NCBI RefSeq assembly: GCF_001571265.1
Contig: NZ_BCTL01000022.1
Location: 61,493 to 125,492 of the forward strand
Origin: Cedecea neteri NBRC 105707 = ATCC 33855
Lineage (GTDB): Bacteria; Pseudomonadota; Gammaproteobacteria; Enterobacterales; Enterobacteriaceae
Direction: 5' to 3'
Length of the DNA: 64,000 nt
Notes under the pieces: model-generated
Databases searched by the model: none
Told to the model about the DNA's origin: nothing
What the model saw: the letters and a program-made list of their open reading frames with translations, nothing else
Shown: positions 1 through 7,991 of the stretch, piece after piece
Layout: each line of letters starts with the position of its first letter
Numbering within the stretch: the first letter of the stretch is position 1
Position numbers and translations under genes: made by a program

Positions 1-1
1 A

Positions 2-916
2 GGCCATGCCAACCGCACGCCGGTGATGACTTCCCGCACCGTGAATGAAGAGTTTGGTGCCGAAGTCTTTTTCAAATGTGAGAACTACCAGCGAATGGGC
101 GCGTTTAAGTTTCGCGGGGCCATGAATGCCCTCGCCCAGTTCACGCCCGCGCAGAAAGAAGCAGGCGTGGTGGCCTTCTCCTCCGGGAACCACGCCCAGG
201 CGATTGCGCTGGCCGCAAGACTGCTGGGCATTCCGGCCACTATCGTGATGCCGGAAGATGCCCCGACGGCCAAAATAGCCGCCACGCGGGAATACGGCGG
301 CAAAGTCATTCTGTATAACCGCTACACCGAAGACCGCCAGCAGATCGGCAAAGATCTGGCCGATAAATATGGCTTGACGCTGATCCCGCCTTACGATCAT
401 CCGCATGTCATTGCCGGCCAGGGCACCGCGGCGAAAGAGCTGTTTGATGAGGTTGGCGAGCTGGACGCGCTGTTTGTCTGCCTGGGCGGCGGCGGCCTGA
501 TTTCCGGCTGTGCGCTGGCGGCGCGTCATCTTTCCCCCAACTGTAAAGTCTACGGTGTGGAGCCGGAAGCCGGGAACGATGCCCAGCAGTCGTTCCGGCA
601 TCGGAAAATTGTGCGCATTGATACGCCCAAAACCATCGCCGACGGCGCGCAAACCACCTTCCTGGGAGACTACACCTTCCAGATGATCTGCCAGAACGTG
701 GACGACATTTTCACCGCCAGTGACGAGGAACTGATCGCGTCGATGAAGTTCTTTGCCGAGCGCATGAAAATGGTCGTCGAGCCGACGGGCTGCCTTGGCT
801 TTGCGGCCGCGCGCGGGATGAAAGAGAGCCTGCGCGGCAAGCGAATCGGGATTATCATTAGCGGCGGTAACGTCGATATCAGCCGCTACGCTGAATACCT
901 CGCCGGGCCGCGTTAA
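2..916 (+). CDS. PLP-dependent threo-3-hydroxyaspartate ammonia-lyase / serine racemase-like dehydratase (5' truncated)
   Basis: The reading frame is open to the left window edge, so the true start lies upstream; the visible part is about 304 residues of a family that is usually about 320. It is a fold-type II pyridoxal-phosphate enzyme: the cofactor lysine sits in the FKFRGA motif (nt 107-109), the SSGNHAQ substrate loop follows (about nt 178-200), and the glycine-rich phosphate-binding loop GGGGLISG lies near nt 486-510. The family removes ammonia from hydroxyamino acids such as threo-3-hydroxyaspartate, serine or threonine, giving a keto acid in the cytoplasm. Seventeen bases after its stop begins a PAS/HTH regulator, a common pairing for this enzyme type and probably one transcription unit. 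Substrate choice between hydroxyaspartate, serine and threonine cannot be fixed from sequence. Confidence 0.85.
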   Translation, partial: GHANRTPVMTSRTVNEEFGAEVFFKCENYQRMGAFKFRGAMNALAQFTPAQKEAGVVAFSSGNHAQAIALAARLLGIPATIVMPEDAPTAKIAATREYGGKVILYNRYTEDRQQIGKDLADKYGLTLIPPYDHPHVIAGQGTAAKELFDEVGELDALFVCLGGGGLISGCALAARHLSPNCKVYGVEPEAGNDAQQSFRHRKIVRIDTPKTIADGAQTTFLGDYTFQMICQNVDDIFTASDEELIASMKFFAERMKMVVEPTGCLGFAAARGMKESLRGKRIGIIISGGNVDISRYAEYLAGPR

Positions 917-933
917 TCAGAAGGAGAAATAGA

Positions 934-1581
934 GTGTCAAAATCAGAAAACAGTGCCCTGCTCGACCAGCTCGAAACCATTGCCCGGGGGGTGAGTGAAA
1001 CCTTTGCGCCTTTTTGTGAGGTGGTGGTGCACGACCTGAAACAGCCCGGTCACTCTATTCTCTCCATCCACAACAATCTGTCCGGCCGTGAAGTCGGCCA
1101 GGCTGCAACGGAAATGGGGCTGGCGCGCATCGCCTCCCCTGATTTCCCTGCGGTTATCGCCAATTATGCCAATCAGTTTGCCGACGGGCGCCCGGTAAAA
1201 AGCACCTCAATCGGGCTGAAAGATGACGCCGGGAACTATGTGGCCGCGCTATGTCTGAACCTGGATATGACCTTATTCAGAGGGATGCAAAGCACACTCG
1301 CCCGCTTCACCGACACCAGGCCAGGCCCGCTGGAGGAACACATTGGGCCCGCAGGTGCCGAAGCGATCAGGCTAAGAATCGATGATTATGCTGCGGGCAT
1401 TGCGACGACGCCGCGCGCGCTGAAAACTTCAGAAAGAATTGAGCTGTTGCAGACGCTTAAAAAAGAAGGATTACTGGATATCCGTAAGTCGATGGAAACC
1501 GTGGCGCAGCATCTGGGCGTTTCCCGTGCATCGGTTTATTTGTATGCAAAACAACAGCCGTCCGTTGACGACACGGCATAA
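934..1581 (+). CDS. YheO/DauR-type PAS and helix-turn-helix transcriptional regulator
   Basis: A 215-residue protein with the two-part layout of the YheO/DauR family. The N-terminal half (about residues 15-125) is a PAS-like sensory domain beginning with the family phrase CEVVVHDL. The C-terminal 60 residues form a helix-turn-helix with recognition helix in VSRASVYLY (about residues 190-200). The start is GTG at 934, chosen because an AAGGAG ribosome site lies a few bases upstream. It follows the ammonia-lyase by 17 bases, so it is probably co-transcribed and is the likely local regulator of hydroxyamino-acid breakdown. The effector is unknown; in DauR relatives the genes controlled are for D-amino-acid catabolism. 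Confidence 0.82.
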   Translation: MSKSENSALLDQLETIARGVSETFAPFCEVVVHDLKQPGHSILSIHNNLSGREVGQAATEMGLARIASPDFPAVIANYANQFADGRPVKSTSIGLKDDAGNYVAALCLNLDMTLFRGMQSTLARFTDTRPGPLEEHIGPAGAEAIRLRIDDYAAGIATTPRALKTSERIELLQTLKKEGLLDIRKSMETVAQHLGVSRASVYLYAKQQPSVDDTA

Positions 1582-1613
1582 TTCAACTGCAGTAACTTTG
1601 CCAGGGCAGACAA

Positions 1614-2558
1614 ATGGGTTCTTTGAAGTGGCGGATTTCGCCTCTATGTCAGGAGCCGCAGCGCTCCGGTACTTTACTTCACCTCCTTACCGGGCTGCCG
1701 GTTGCGGCGCTTTTCCTTAGCGTCAGCGGCTGCAGTTCCACCAGCCACAGTGCTTCATCATCCCTGAAGCTGGATCGCCAGCTCAACGAGCAGATTGTGA
1801 TGCTGCCCGTGCAAACGGAAGGCCGAACCGTTGAGCTGGAAACCACGCTGTATAAGCCGCCGGGTAACGGCCCTTTCCCTCTGTTGTTAATGAACCACGG
1901 TAAAAATCCGGGCAATGCGCGCACGCAGCCGCGCTCCCGCCACCTCGAAATCGCTTCGGTATTTGTTCATCGGGGGTTTGTAGTCGCGATCCCGATGCGG
2001 GAAGGCTTTGCGGCATCCGGCGGCCTGTATCCGAAAGACGGGTGTGATATCCGTCGTCACGCGTTTGACGAGGCAAAAGGTGCCGCCGCCGCCCTCAATG
2101 AACTGGTGAAACTGCCTTACGTTGACCGTTCACGTATTTTGATTGCCGGGCAGTCGGACGGCGGCCTGGTGACAATGGCGCTAAGTACTCGTCAGATCCC
2201 TGGCGTGCTGGGGATGATTAACTTTTCCGGTGGCCTGCGCATGAAAACCTGTCCCGGCTGGCAGCAAAACCTGATCAGCGCTTACTCAAGCATCGGGAAA
2301 CAGGCGCGCTACCCGTCGCTTTGGTTCTACGGCGATAACGACCAGCTCTGGCCGCAGCCAATGCCACAGCAAATGTTCAGCGCCTACACAAGCCAGGCCA
2401 CCGGGACTGCAAGCCGAACCCGAATGGTTGATATCGGCACCTTCGGACAAAACTCTCATGATTTTGCCGACAGCAAAGCAGGCGTCAAACGCTGGTACCC
2501 GCAGGTAGAAACCTTCGTTCACTCGTTGGGGCTGCCGTTTGAACCGGTGTTTAAATAG
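1614..2558 (+). CDS. alpha/beta hydrolase lipoprotein (dienelactone-hydrolase-like)
   Basis: A 314-residue predicted secreted hydrolase. The N-terminus has a hydrophobic stretch ending in a lipobox (LSVSGC) with Cys40 as the lipidation site, so the enzyme is probably anchored in the envelope. The alpha/beta-hydrolase core shows a nucleophile elbow GQSDGG, an acidic turn GDNDQLWP, and a C-terminal histidine in NSHDF, giving a plausible Ser-Asp-His triad. The 39-residue leader ahead of the Cys is long; a later start cannot be excluded. The last 40 bases overlap the end of the convergent gene on the other strand. The natural substrate is unknown; an ester or peptide-like bond is inferred from the fold only. 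Confidence 0.75.
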   Translation: MGSLKWRISPLCQEPQRSGTLLHLLTGLPVAALFLSVSGCSSTSHSASSSLKLDRQLNEQIVMLPVQTEGRTVELETTLYKPPGNGPFPLLLMNHGKNPGNARTQPRSRHLEIASVFVHRGFVVAIPMREGFAASGGLYPKDGCDIRRHAFDEAKGAAAALNELVKLPYVDRSRILIAGQSDGGLVTMALSTRQIPGVLGMINFSGGLRMKTCPGWQQNLISAYSSIGKQARYPSLWFYGDNDQLWPQPMPQQMFSAYTSQATGTASRTRMVDIGTFGQNSHDFADSKAGVKRWYPQVETFVHSLGLPFEPVFK

Positions 2559-3289
2559 GTAAGCAGGCGTGTCATTTTACTCTGAGGCGAGGTATGCCCG
2601 GTAACGCTGTTGTCAAACCAGCTGCCATCTGCCTCAGGGTGTGGGCCTGTCAGCACCACTTTTCCTTTGCCATAGCGGTAGGCGGCTATCGCCACATCGC
2701 CGTTGCTGTACCGGGCCACTGGCGTAAAACCGCTGCTTTTAGCGTCGTGATTAAAGTAAGGGCCATCCTGATAATAAAAAGGCTCTGTTTTATTCCCCCA
2801 GCGGATATTCAGCGTGTAGTCACCTTCATCCGCGACGCCGGATCCGGGCCGCCCTGCCTCAGACTCAAGGGGCTTGTCGATAAGCCCGATCCAGTCTTTG
2901 TCAGCCAGATAGGCCCCCATGCACAGGCCAAGATAACCTTTCCCGCGTCTCACAAACTCTCTGATAGCCTGAGCGCCGTCATCGCCAATTGCATCATACG
3001 CGGCCGGAATATCCTGCCCGCCGCCGGGTTGCACGTAGAGATCAAATTTACTCAGGTTTTGCCGGGTCAGTTTTAGCTTTTCATTTTCACCGATGTAGGA
3101 AATGGCAATATTTTTTCCGCTGTTCTGCAGCGATTTTGCCACCATTTCCGAGCAGTCTTCGCAGCCCGCGGCCCCCCGATATATGGCGATCTTCAGGGGA
3201 ATGTCGTTAGATGCCTCCGCCGCAAATGGAGAAAATAAAAAAGCAGAGAGCGCTATACGAAATACGTTCAGGCCATGCAGTACGTTCAT
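2519..3289 (-). CDS. periplasmic BPL_N-type (class I glutamine amidotransferase-like) protein
   Basis: About 256 residues from the ATG at 3289, which places a hydrophobic signal sequence (FRIALSAFLFSPFAAEA) at the very N-terminus; an upstream GTG at 3313 would add eight residues. The mature part resembles the amidotransferase-like domain found at the N-terminus of yeast biotin-protein ligase (BPL_N): it has YRGAAGCEDC near the start, the PGGGQDIP loop, and the nucleophile-elbow-like GLCMGAYLA with a cysteine. A PHPEADG motif near the C-terminus is typical of this group. Members are often exported and of unknown function. It converges on the preceding lipoprotein gene with a 40-base overlap of coding sequence. 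Confidence 0.7.
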   Translation of the reverse strand: MNVLHGLNVFRIALSAFLFSPFAAEASNDIPLKIAIYRGAAGCEDCSEMVAKSLQNSGKNIAISYIGENEKLKLTRQNLSKFDLYVQPGGGQDIPAAYDAIGDDGAQAIREFVRRGKGYLGLCMGAYLADKDWIGLIDKPLESEAGRPGSGVADEGDYTLNIRWGNKTEPFYYQDGPYFNHDAKSSGFTPVARYSNGDVAIAAYRYGKGKVVLTGPHPEADGSWFDNSVTGHTSPQSKMTRLLTYLNTGSNGSPNE

Positions 3290-3384
3290 CCGGGCATCCT
3301 GTCTGAGAAGCACTTTAGGGAAGCCAGTATGAATGCCGCAGCCTTTTAAAAACCAGTCAAATCGCGGTGAGGTTTAGCTCACGT

Positions 3385-4299
3385 TCAAGTCTTCGCTCCG
3401 GCAGGAAACCGCGCGCTGTAAATCTCCTTCAGCCAGTCGATAAACACCCGCACACGCGGCGAAAGCTGCCTGTTTTGGGTGTACACCGCAGAAACGGCGA
3501 TGGCCGGGCTTTGCCAGTCAGCCATGACTTCTACCAGCCGACCTTCGCTCAGCGCCTGTTCAACGTGGTAACGCGGGAGCTGAACCAGGCCGCAGCCACG
3601 CAGCGCGCAAATGACATAGTTCTCCGCTTCGTTGACCGTCACCCAGCCTTTAGGCGAGCAAGCCCGACGCTCGTTATCGATAATAAATTCAAAGGGATAA
3701 TTCACCCCACCCGTTGTCGAAAAAAAGTTAACGCACTGGTGATGTTCGAGATCGTCCGGATGAGCGGGCGCGCCAAATGCCGCGAGATAATCCGGGCTGG
3801 CGCAGACAATTTGCGGCAGATCCGCCAGGTGACGGGCGACCAGCGAAGAGTCCTGTAATTTACCGGCGCGCACCACGCAATCTATCCCTTCGCGCACCAA
3901 ATCAACCAGCCTGTCGCCGCTGCTGATAATCAGCTCAATATCGGGATAGCGGCGGTGAAATTCATCCAGCTGCGGCAAAACGATGTGCGACGCATGCGTC
4001 CCCTGCAGGTCGATGCGCAAAATCCCTCGAGGCCTGGCAACAACCGGGCGCAGCGCGGCTTCGGCATCGTTCAGTTCTGCCAGAATGTAGACACAGCGCT
4101 GGTAATACGCTTTGCCATCCTGAGAGGCACGCACATGCCGGGTGGTCCGCTCCAGCAGGCGGCAACCAAGCTGGCTCTCCAGCTCTTTAATTGCATTGCT
4201 TGCCGTGGCTCTCGGGATAGCGAGCTGGTCGGCGGCCTGGCTGAAACTGCCTAGCTCAACAATGCGGGTGAACAGCTGCAACGTATCGAATTTATCCAT
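3385..4299 (-). CDS. LysR-family transcriptional regulator
   Basis: A 304-residue LysR-type regulator. Residues 1-60 form the winged helix-turn-helix (FTRIVELGSFSQAADQLAIPRATASNAIKEL is split by the turn), and the rest is a periplasmic-binding-protein-like effector domain with the family phrase GVNYPFEF. The ERTTRHVR phrase after the HTH is typical of the CrgA/DmlR-like subgroup. It is divergent from two short-chain dehydrogenase genes, 121 bases away, with an inverted repeat between them, so it most likely controls those genes in response to an unknown small molecule. Confidence 0.88.
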   Translation of the reverse strand: MDKFDTLQLFTRIVELGSFSQAADQLAIPRATASNAIKELESQLGCRLLERTTRHVRASQDGKAYYQRCVYILAELNDAEAALRPVVARPRGILRIDLQGTHASHIVLPQLDEFHRRYPDIELIISSGDRLVDLVREGIDCVVRAGKLQDSSLVARHLADLPQIVCASPDYLAAFGAPAHPDDLEHHQCVNFFSTTGGVNYPFEFIIDNERRACSPKGWVTVNEAENYVICALRGCGLVQLPRYHVEQALSEGRLVEVMADWQSPAIAVSAVYTQNRQLSPRVRVFIDWLKEIYSARFPAGAKT

Positions 4300-4312
4300 C
4301 TATTATTAACCA

Positions 4313-4345
4313 AAACGGAATTATCTAATCAAATTAGCACCGTTT
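4313..4345. promoter_or_regulatory. nested inverted repeat between LysR gene and dehydrogenase operon
   Basis: AAACGG at 4313-4318 pairs with CCGTTT at 4340-4345, and an inner pair CTAAT (4325-4329) / ATTAG (4333-4337) lies at almost the same centre. The position, just upstream of the LysR start and in the divergent promoter region, suits a LysR operator. No binding data; inferred from symmetry and place. Confidence 0.35.
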
Positions 4346-4420
4346 ATCCCGAATTCAAAAACATTAACAATGCACCCACGCCCACTCGGGGCGATCCACT
4401 CACAGCATCTGGAGAACAAC

Positions 4421-5158
4421 ATGACAACTGCAAACAAAACTGCCCTGGTGACCGGCGCTTCCCGTGGGATTGGCCGGGCTATTGCCGAAAGACTGGCTCG
4501 CGACGGCTTTACCGTGGTGGTTAACTATGCCGGGAATAAAGCCAGCGCCGATGAGACGGTCCTGGCGATTAAAAACAACGGCGGGAACGCCGTGGCGATT
4601 CAGGCGGATGTGTCCTCCGAAAGTGATGTCACCCGTCTGTTTGCCGAAGCGAAAGCCATCCACAATCAGCTGGACGTGGTGGTACACAGCGCGGGCATTA
4701 TGCCGATGGTAAAAATCACTCCGGCTGGCCTCGCGGAATTCGATAAAATCATCAGCACAAACTTGCGCGGGGCATTTATGGTGCTGGCCAACGCCGCCGA
4801 GTCGCTGCAGGAAGGCGGCCGCATTATCGCCCTTTCAACCAGCGTTATTGCCAAATCATTCCCGGCCTACGGCCCCTACATTGCCTCCAAAGCCGGGGTC
4901 GAAGGCCTGGTACACGTCCTCGCCAACGAACTGCGTGGCCGCAATATCACCGTTAACGCCGTTGCGCCGGGGCCAACCGGCACGGACCTGTTCCTGAACG
5001 GTAAAACCGAAGAGCAAATTCAAACCATTGCCAACCTCGCACCGCTCGGGCGCATCGGCAAACCTGAAGAAATCGCCAGTATTGTGGCCACGCTGGCCGG
5101 CCCGGACGGCAGCTGGGTGAATTCCCAGGTGATTCGCGTTAACGGCGGCTTCGCATAA
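4421..5158 (+). CDS. SDR-family oxidoreductase (FabG-like)
   Basis: A 245-residue classical short-chain dehydrogenase/reductase. The NAD(P) loop TGASRGIG lies at residues 10-17, the NNAG-equivalent is HSAG (about 88-91), and the catalytic Tyr-x3-Lys is in YIASK, with the active Ser in ALSTSV. The C-terminal VNGGFA is the usual ending. The start at 4421 is preferred over the longer frame at 4370 because GGAGAACAAC sits immediately upstream and the Rossmann fold begins there. It is followed 25 bases later by a second SDR and lies opposite a LysR regulator. The substrate is unknown. Confidence 0.88.
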   Translation: MTTANKTALVTGASRGIGRAIAERLARDGFTVVVNYAGNKASADETVLAIKNNGGNAVAIQADVSSESDVTRLFAEAKAIHNQLDVVVHSAGIMPMVKITPAGLAEFDKIISTNLRGAFMVLANAAESLQEGGRIIALSTSVIAKSFPAYGPYIASKAGVEGLVHVLANELRGRNITVNAVAPGPTGTDLFLNGKTEEQIQTIANLAPLGRIGKPEEIASIVATLAGPDGSWVNSQVIRVNGGFA

Positions 5159-5183
5159 CCTTCGCGACGGACAGGAGAAAACC

Positions 5184-6080
5184 ATGCAGCAAATTATTCT
5201 GATAACCGGCGCATCCAGCGGCTTTGGGGCGTTATCCGCTCGCGCCCTCGCCCAGGCCGGGCACACCGTTTACGCCAGTATGCGTGATATCGCGGGTCGC
5301 AACGCACCTCAGGTTGAGAGCCTGAAGGATTATGCGCGGCAGCACCGCGTCTTTCTTCGTGCTATCGAGCTGGACGTGCAGTCTGAGGCCTCAGCGGAGG
5401 CGGCAGTCGCGCAGATAGTCGCTGAGCAAGGCCGGCTGGACGTTGTGGTACACAATGCCGGGCATATGTCCTACGGCCCCGCCGAGGCGTTTTTGCCGGA
5501 ACAGTTCAGCCAGCTGTTCGATATCAACGTGCTGGGGACTCAGCGGGTTAACCGGGCGGCACTGCCTTACCTGCGCCAGCAGAGAAAAGGCCTGCTGCTT
5601 TGGGTCGGCAGCAGCAGTACGCGAGGTGGCACTCCGCCATACCTGGCACCTTATTTTGCCGCCAAAGCCGCGATGGACGCCGTCGCCGTTAGCTATGCCG
5701 CCGAGCTTAGCCGCTGGGGAATTGAAAGCTCGATTCTGGTGCCGGGTGCTTTTACCAAAGGGACCAACCATTTCCTGCATTCCGGCAAGCCCGCGGACAG
5801 CGAGCGTGAGCTTGTGTATACCCAAACTGGCCCAACGGTCGGCCTGGAAGACGAAGCGCTGAAAGGCCTGGCGGCCTGCGAGCCGGAGGATGCCGACGTT
5901 GCCGACGTGGCCGCGGCGATGGTGGATATTGTGAATGCACCGTATGGCAAACGCCCGTTCCGAGTGCACGTTGATCCTTCTGACGACGGTGCTGAAGTGG
6001 TGAATGCCGTAGCTGACCGTATTCGCAAAGAGTTTATGCGGCGCATTGGGTTGGGCGACCTGCTTACTCCCCGCCAGTAA
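5184..6080 (+). CDS. SDR-family oxidoreductase, long form
   Basis: A 298-residue short-chain dehydrogenase with nucleotide loop TGASSGFG (residues 8-15), HNAG near residue 90, a serine in GSSSTRG and the catalytic YFAAK. About 50 residues longer than the preceding SDR because of a C-terminal extension that contains FRVHVDPSDDG. AGGAGAAAACC precedes the ATG. Second gene of a probable two-gene operon controlled by the divergent LysR protein. The extended form resembles aldehyde/ketone reductases of unknown substrate in other enterobacteria. Confidence 0.86.
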   Translation: MQQIILITGASSGFGALSARALAQAGHTVYASMRDIAGRNAPQVESLKDYARQHRVFLRAIELDVQSEASAEAAVAQIVAEQGRLDVVVHNAGHMSYGPAEAFLPEQFSQLFDINVLGTQRVNRAALPYLRQQRKGLLLWVGSSSTRGGTPPYLAPYFAAKAAMDAVAVSYAAELSRWGIESSILVPGAFTKGTNHFLHSGKPADSERELVYTQTGPTVGLEDEALKGLAACEPEDADVADVAAAMVDIVNAPYGKRPFRVHVDPSDDGAEVVNAVADRIRKEFMRRIGLGDLLTPRQ

Positions 6081-6141
6081 ATCCCCTGCCTGCGGCCTGA
6101 CTTTTTCAAGCTAAGCCGCAGGCCATTTCCAGGAATATTGT

Positions 6142-6402
6142 ATGCGCACGTTATTATTTCTGCTGAGCGGCTTTTTGCTCGCCGGCGGCTGTTACCTGCT
6201 TATTCGGCTGTTTTCGGCGGACTATCCGCCAGCCCAGGCGATTATCACCCGAGGCTTTGCGGTGCTGTGGTGCTTGATTGCGGCGGTGAATATGCTGATC
6301 GGGGTTATTAAAGTGGGCTACGGCTGGGGCGAAGAGCTGACCATTTTTGTCGCGATCTTTGCCCTGCCGGTTTTGTCGCTCCTGTGGCTGGTCGAGCGTT
6401 AA
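6142..6402 (+). CDS. small membrane protein, three predicted transmembrane segments
   Basis: An 86-residue, very hydrophobic protein with segments at about residues 3-24, 35-57 and 65-83 that look membrane-spanning, and few charged residues outside them. A CAGGAATATT sequence precedes the ATG. It lies on the same strand as the two dehydrogenase genes, 61 bases downstream. Function not recognised; the composition suggests an inner-membrane protein of the small DUF type common in enterobacteria. Confidence 0.6.
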   Translation: MRTLLFLLSGFLLAGGCYLLIRLFSADYPPAQAIITRGFAVLWCLIAAVNMLIGVIKVGYGWGEELTIFVAIFALPVLSLLWLVER

Positions 6403-6411
6403 TCCTGGGGG

Positions 6412-6930
6412 TTACTCGTCAGACTCCTCGATAGCCTGCATCAATGCCAGAAAGGCCCGGCGGCTGTATGTTTCGCTGCTGCACAGCACTTCATACAGGT
6501 TGCCGTGAATTTGCTGTTGATGACCCGTTTCGTGGAAGCCGTTTCGCTGGTAAAACGCCTTCCGTTTTACTCGCTGCTGAATATTCTCCGCACGGCTATC
6601 CTGAGGCTCAATACAAAGCGTCAGAGGCCGGTTTTTTGCATCAGCCTTGAGCAGCCTCAGCGCCTCGCTGCCATAACCCAGTGAGCGATGCTGCGGGTCG
6701 ATGGCCAGGAACGATAGAAAACGGATCTCTTCGTCCGGAATCAACACATAAAATCCCACCGCACGATCGCCGTCACACAGGCATTTCACTTCCATAATTT
6801 GCTGCTCGGCTAAGGGTAAAAAAACCTCAAGCGGGACTCTTTGGCCTTCCGGGAAGGCGTGCTGATTAATGCTCTCGACCGCATGAAAATGCTCAGTATC
6901 CGGGTGTAAATCCTCAATACTCAGTGTCAT
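6412..6930 (-). CDS. GNAT-family N-acetyltransferase
   Basis: A 172-residue single-domain GNAT protein. The family signature is visible in FLAIDPQHRSLGYGSEAL (about residues 74-91), where R/Q-x-x-G-x-G/A binds the acetyl-CoA pyrophosphate, followed by a late FYQRNGF motif (about residues 126-132). It probably acetylates a small molecule or a protein amine in the cytoplasm; the acceptor is unknown. It converges with the small membrane protein gene (9 bases apart) and lies 42 bases from the end of the LysR gene transcribed in the same direction. Confidence 0.8.
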   Translation of the reverse strand: MTLSIEDLHPDTEHFHAVESINQHAFPEGQRVPLEVFLPLAEQQIMEVKCLCDGDRAVGFYVLIPDEEIRFLSFLAIDPQHRSLGYGSEALRLLKADAKNRPLTLCIEPQDSRAENIQQRVKRKAFYQRNGFHETGHQQQIHGNLYEVLCSSETYSRRAFLALMQAIEESDE

Positions 6931-6972
6931 AAAAATCCTTCGTGTTTATCGCCAACGAGTTTACCTGAAAAC

Positions 6973-7881
6973 TTAAGCCACCAGTCCGCTAACAAAGTCC
7001 AGAAATGCCCGGGTTTTCGCCGGTACGTGATGCCTGGACGGGTAATAGGCGTAGAGCGGAAAACGATGATCTGACCAGGACGGGAACAGCGGAACCAGAC
7101 GTCCCGACGCCACGTACTCTTCACTGCCTAATTCGAATATTTGCACCACGCCGAGCCCGGCAAGACAGGTACTGAAAGCCGTTTCCGCATCGTTGACCGT
7201 TAACAGGCCACGGGGCTGGATCGTCAGCTTTTTCTTCCCCTGATGAAATTCCCAGGCGAAGGGTTTTCCCGTCAATGGCTCACGGAACAAAATGCAACGA
7301 TGTGGCTCATTTTCAAGCTCCGGCGGTGTTGTCGGTTGCCCGAAGCGCTGCAAATATTCGGGTGACGCCATAGCAAATACGCGCGTATCGAACAGCTTTC
7401 TTGCTATCAGCGACGACGACCGAGGATGACCAAAGCGCAGCGCCAGGTCGAAACCGTCTGAGATAAGATCGCCCAGTTCATCCCGGCTGCGCAGCTCGAT
7501 CTCAAGCGCCGGGTGTTTATCCATAAACGTGCCGAGCCGTGGGCCTAAAACCTGACTGGCAAACAGCGGATCAACGTTCACCCTCAGCTTCCCGCGTAGG
7601 GTATGCCCGTCCCCTGCCGCACCGCCGGTGACTTCGGCCAGTGCGCCAATCAGCGGCATAACCTGCTCGTAGAAATCCCGCCCCTCATCTGTCAGCCGCA
7701 CTGAACGCGTGGTTCGGTCAAAAACGCGGATCCCAAGCCGTTTTTCCAGGCGAGCAATGGCCCGGCTGACGCCCGACTGCGACATATCGAGCATTTCGGC
7801 GGCTGCACCGAAGCTCAGGGTGTCCACCACTGCCGCCATCACGTCCACACCTTCCAGCAACTGCGAACTTAACACTCTCAT
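6973..7881 (-). CDS. LysR-family transcriptional regulator
   Basis: A 302-residue LysR protein. The N-terminal helix-turn-helix covers about residues 15-65 (LSFGAAAEMLDMSQSGVS), followed by the phrase FDRTTRSVRLT, and an effector-binding domain with RDELGDLISDGFDLALRFG. It is divergent from an MFS transporter gene 110 bases away, with a 13-base palindrome close to its own start codon. It therefore probably regulates the transporter and the downstream dehydrogenase in response to the transported compound. Confidence 0.88.
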   Translation of the reverse strand: MRVLSSQLLEGVDVMAAVVDTLSFGAAAEMLDMSQSGVSRAIARLEKRLGIRVFDRTTRSVRLTDEGRDFYEQVMPLIGALAEVTGGAAGDGHTLRGKLRVNVDPLFASQVLGPRLGTFMDKHPALEIELRSRDELGDLISDGFDLALRFGHPRSSSLIARKLFDTRVFAMASPEYLQRFGQPTTPPELENEPHRCILFREPLTGKPFAWEFHQGKKKLTIQPRGLLTVNDAETAFSTCLAGLGVVQIFELGSEEYVASGRLVPLFPSWSDHRFPLYAYYPSRHHVPAKTRAFLDFVSGLVA

Positions 7882-7895
7882 TGGTGACTCCGAAT

Positions 7896-7908
7896 CATAA
7901 GTCTTATG
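7896..7908. promoter_or_regulatory. CATAAG-T-CTTATG palindrome, candidate LysR operator
   Basis: A perfect 6-base inverted repeat around one central base, 15 bases upstream of the LysR start and inside the divergent promoter region. AT-rich interrupted palindromes of this kind are typical LysR binding sites; assignment is by position and symmetry only. Confidence 0.4.
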
Positions 7909-7991
7909 TCTTTCATGCTATCGCATTCTGCCGCTCGCGACGCCACAATTTGCTCGTCATCTCGACCTGTTCACATTTTCAGGATGGTTTT

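Noticed and set aside
1439..1720. 93-codon frame overlapping the PAS/HTH regulator and hydrolase
   Set aside because: Overlaps two better genes in another frame and has no ribosome site.
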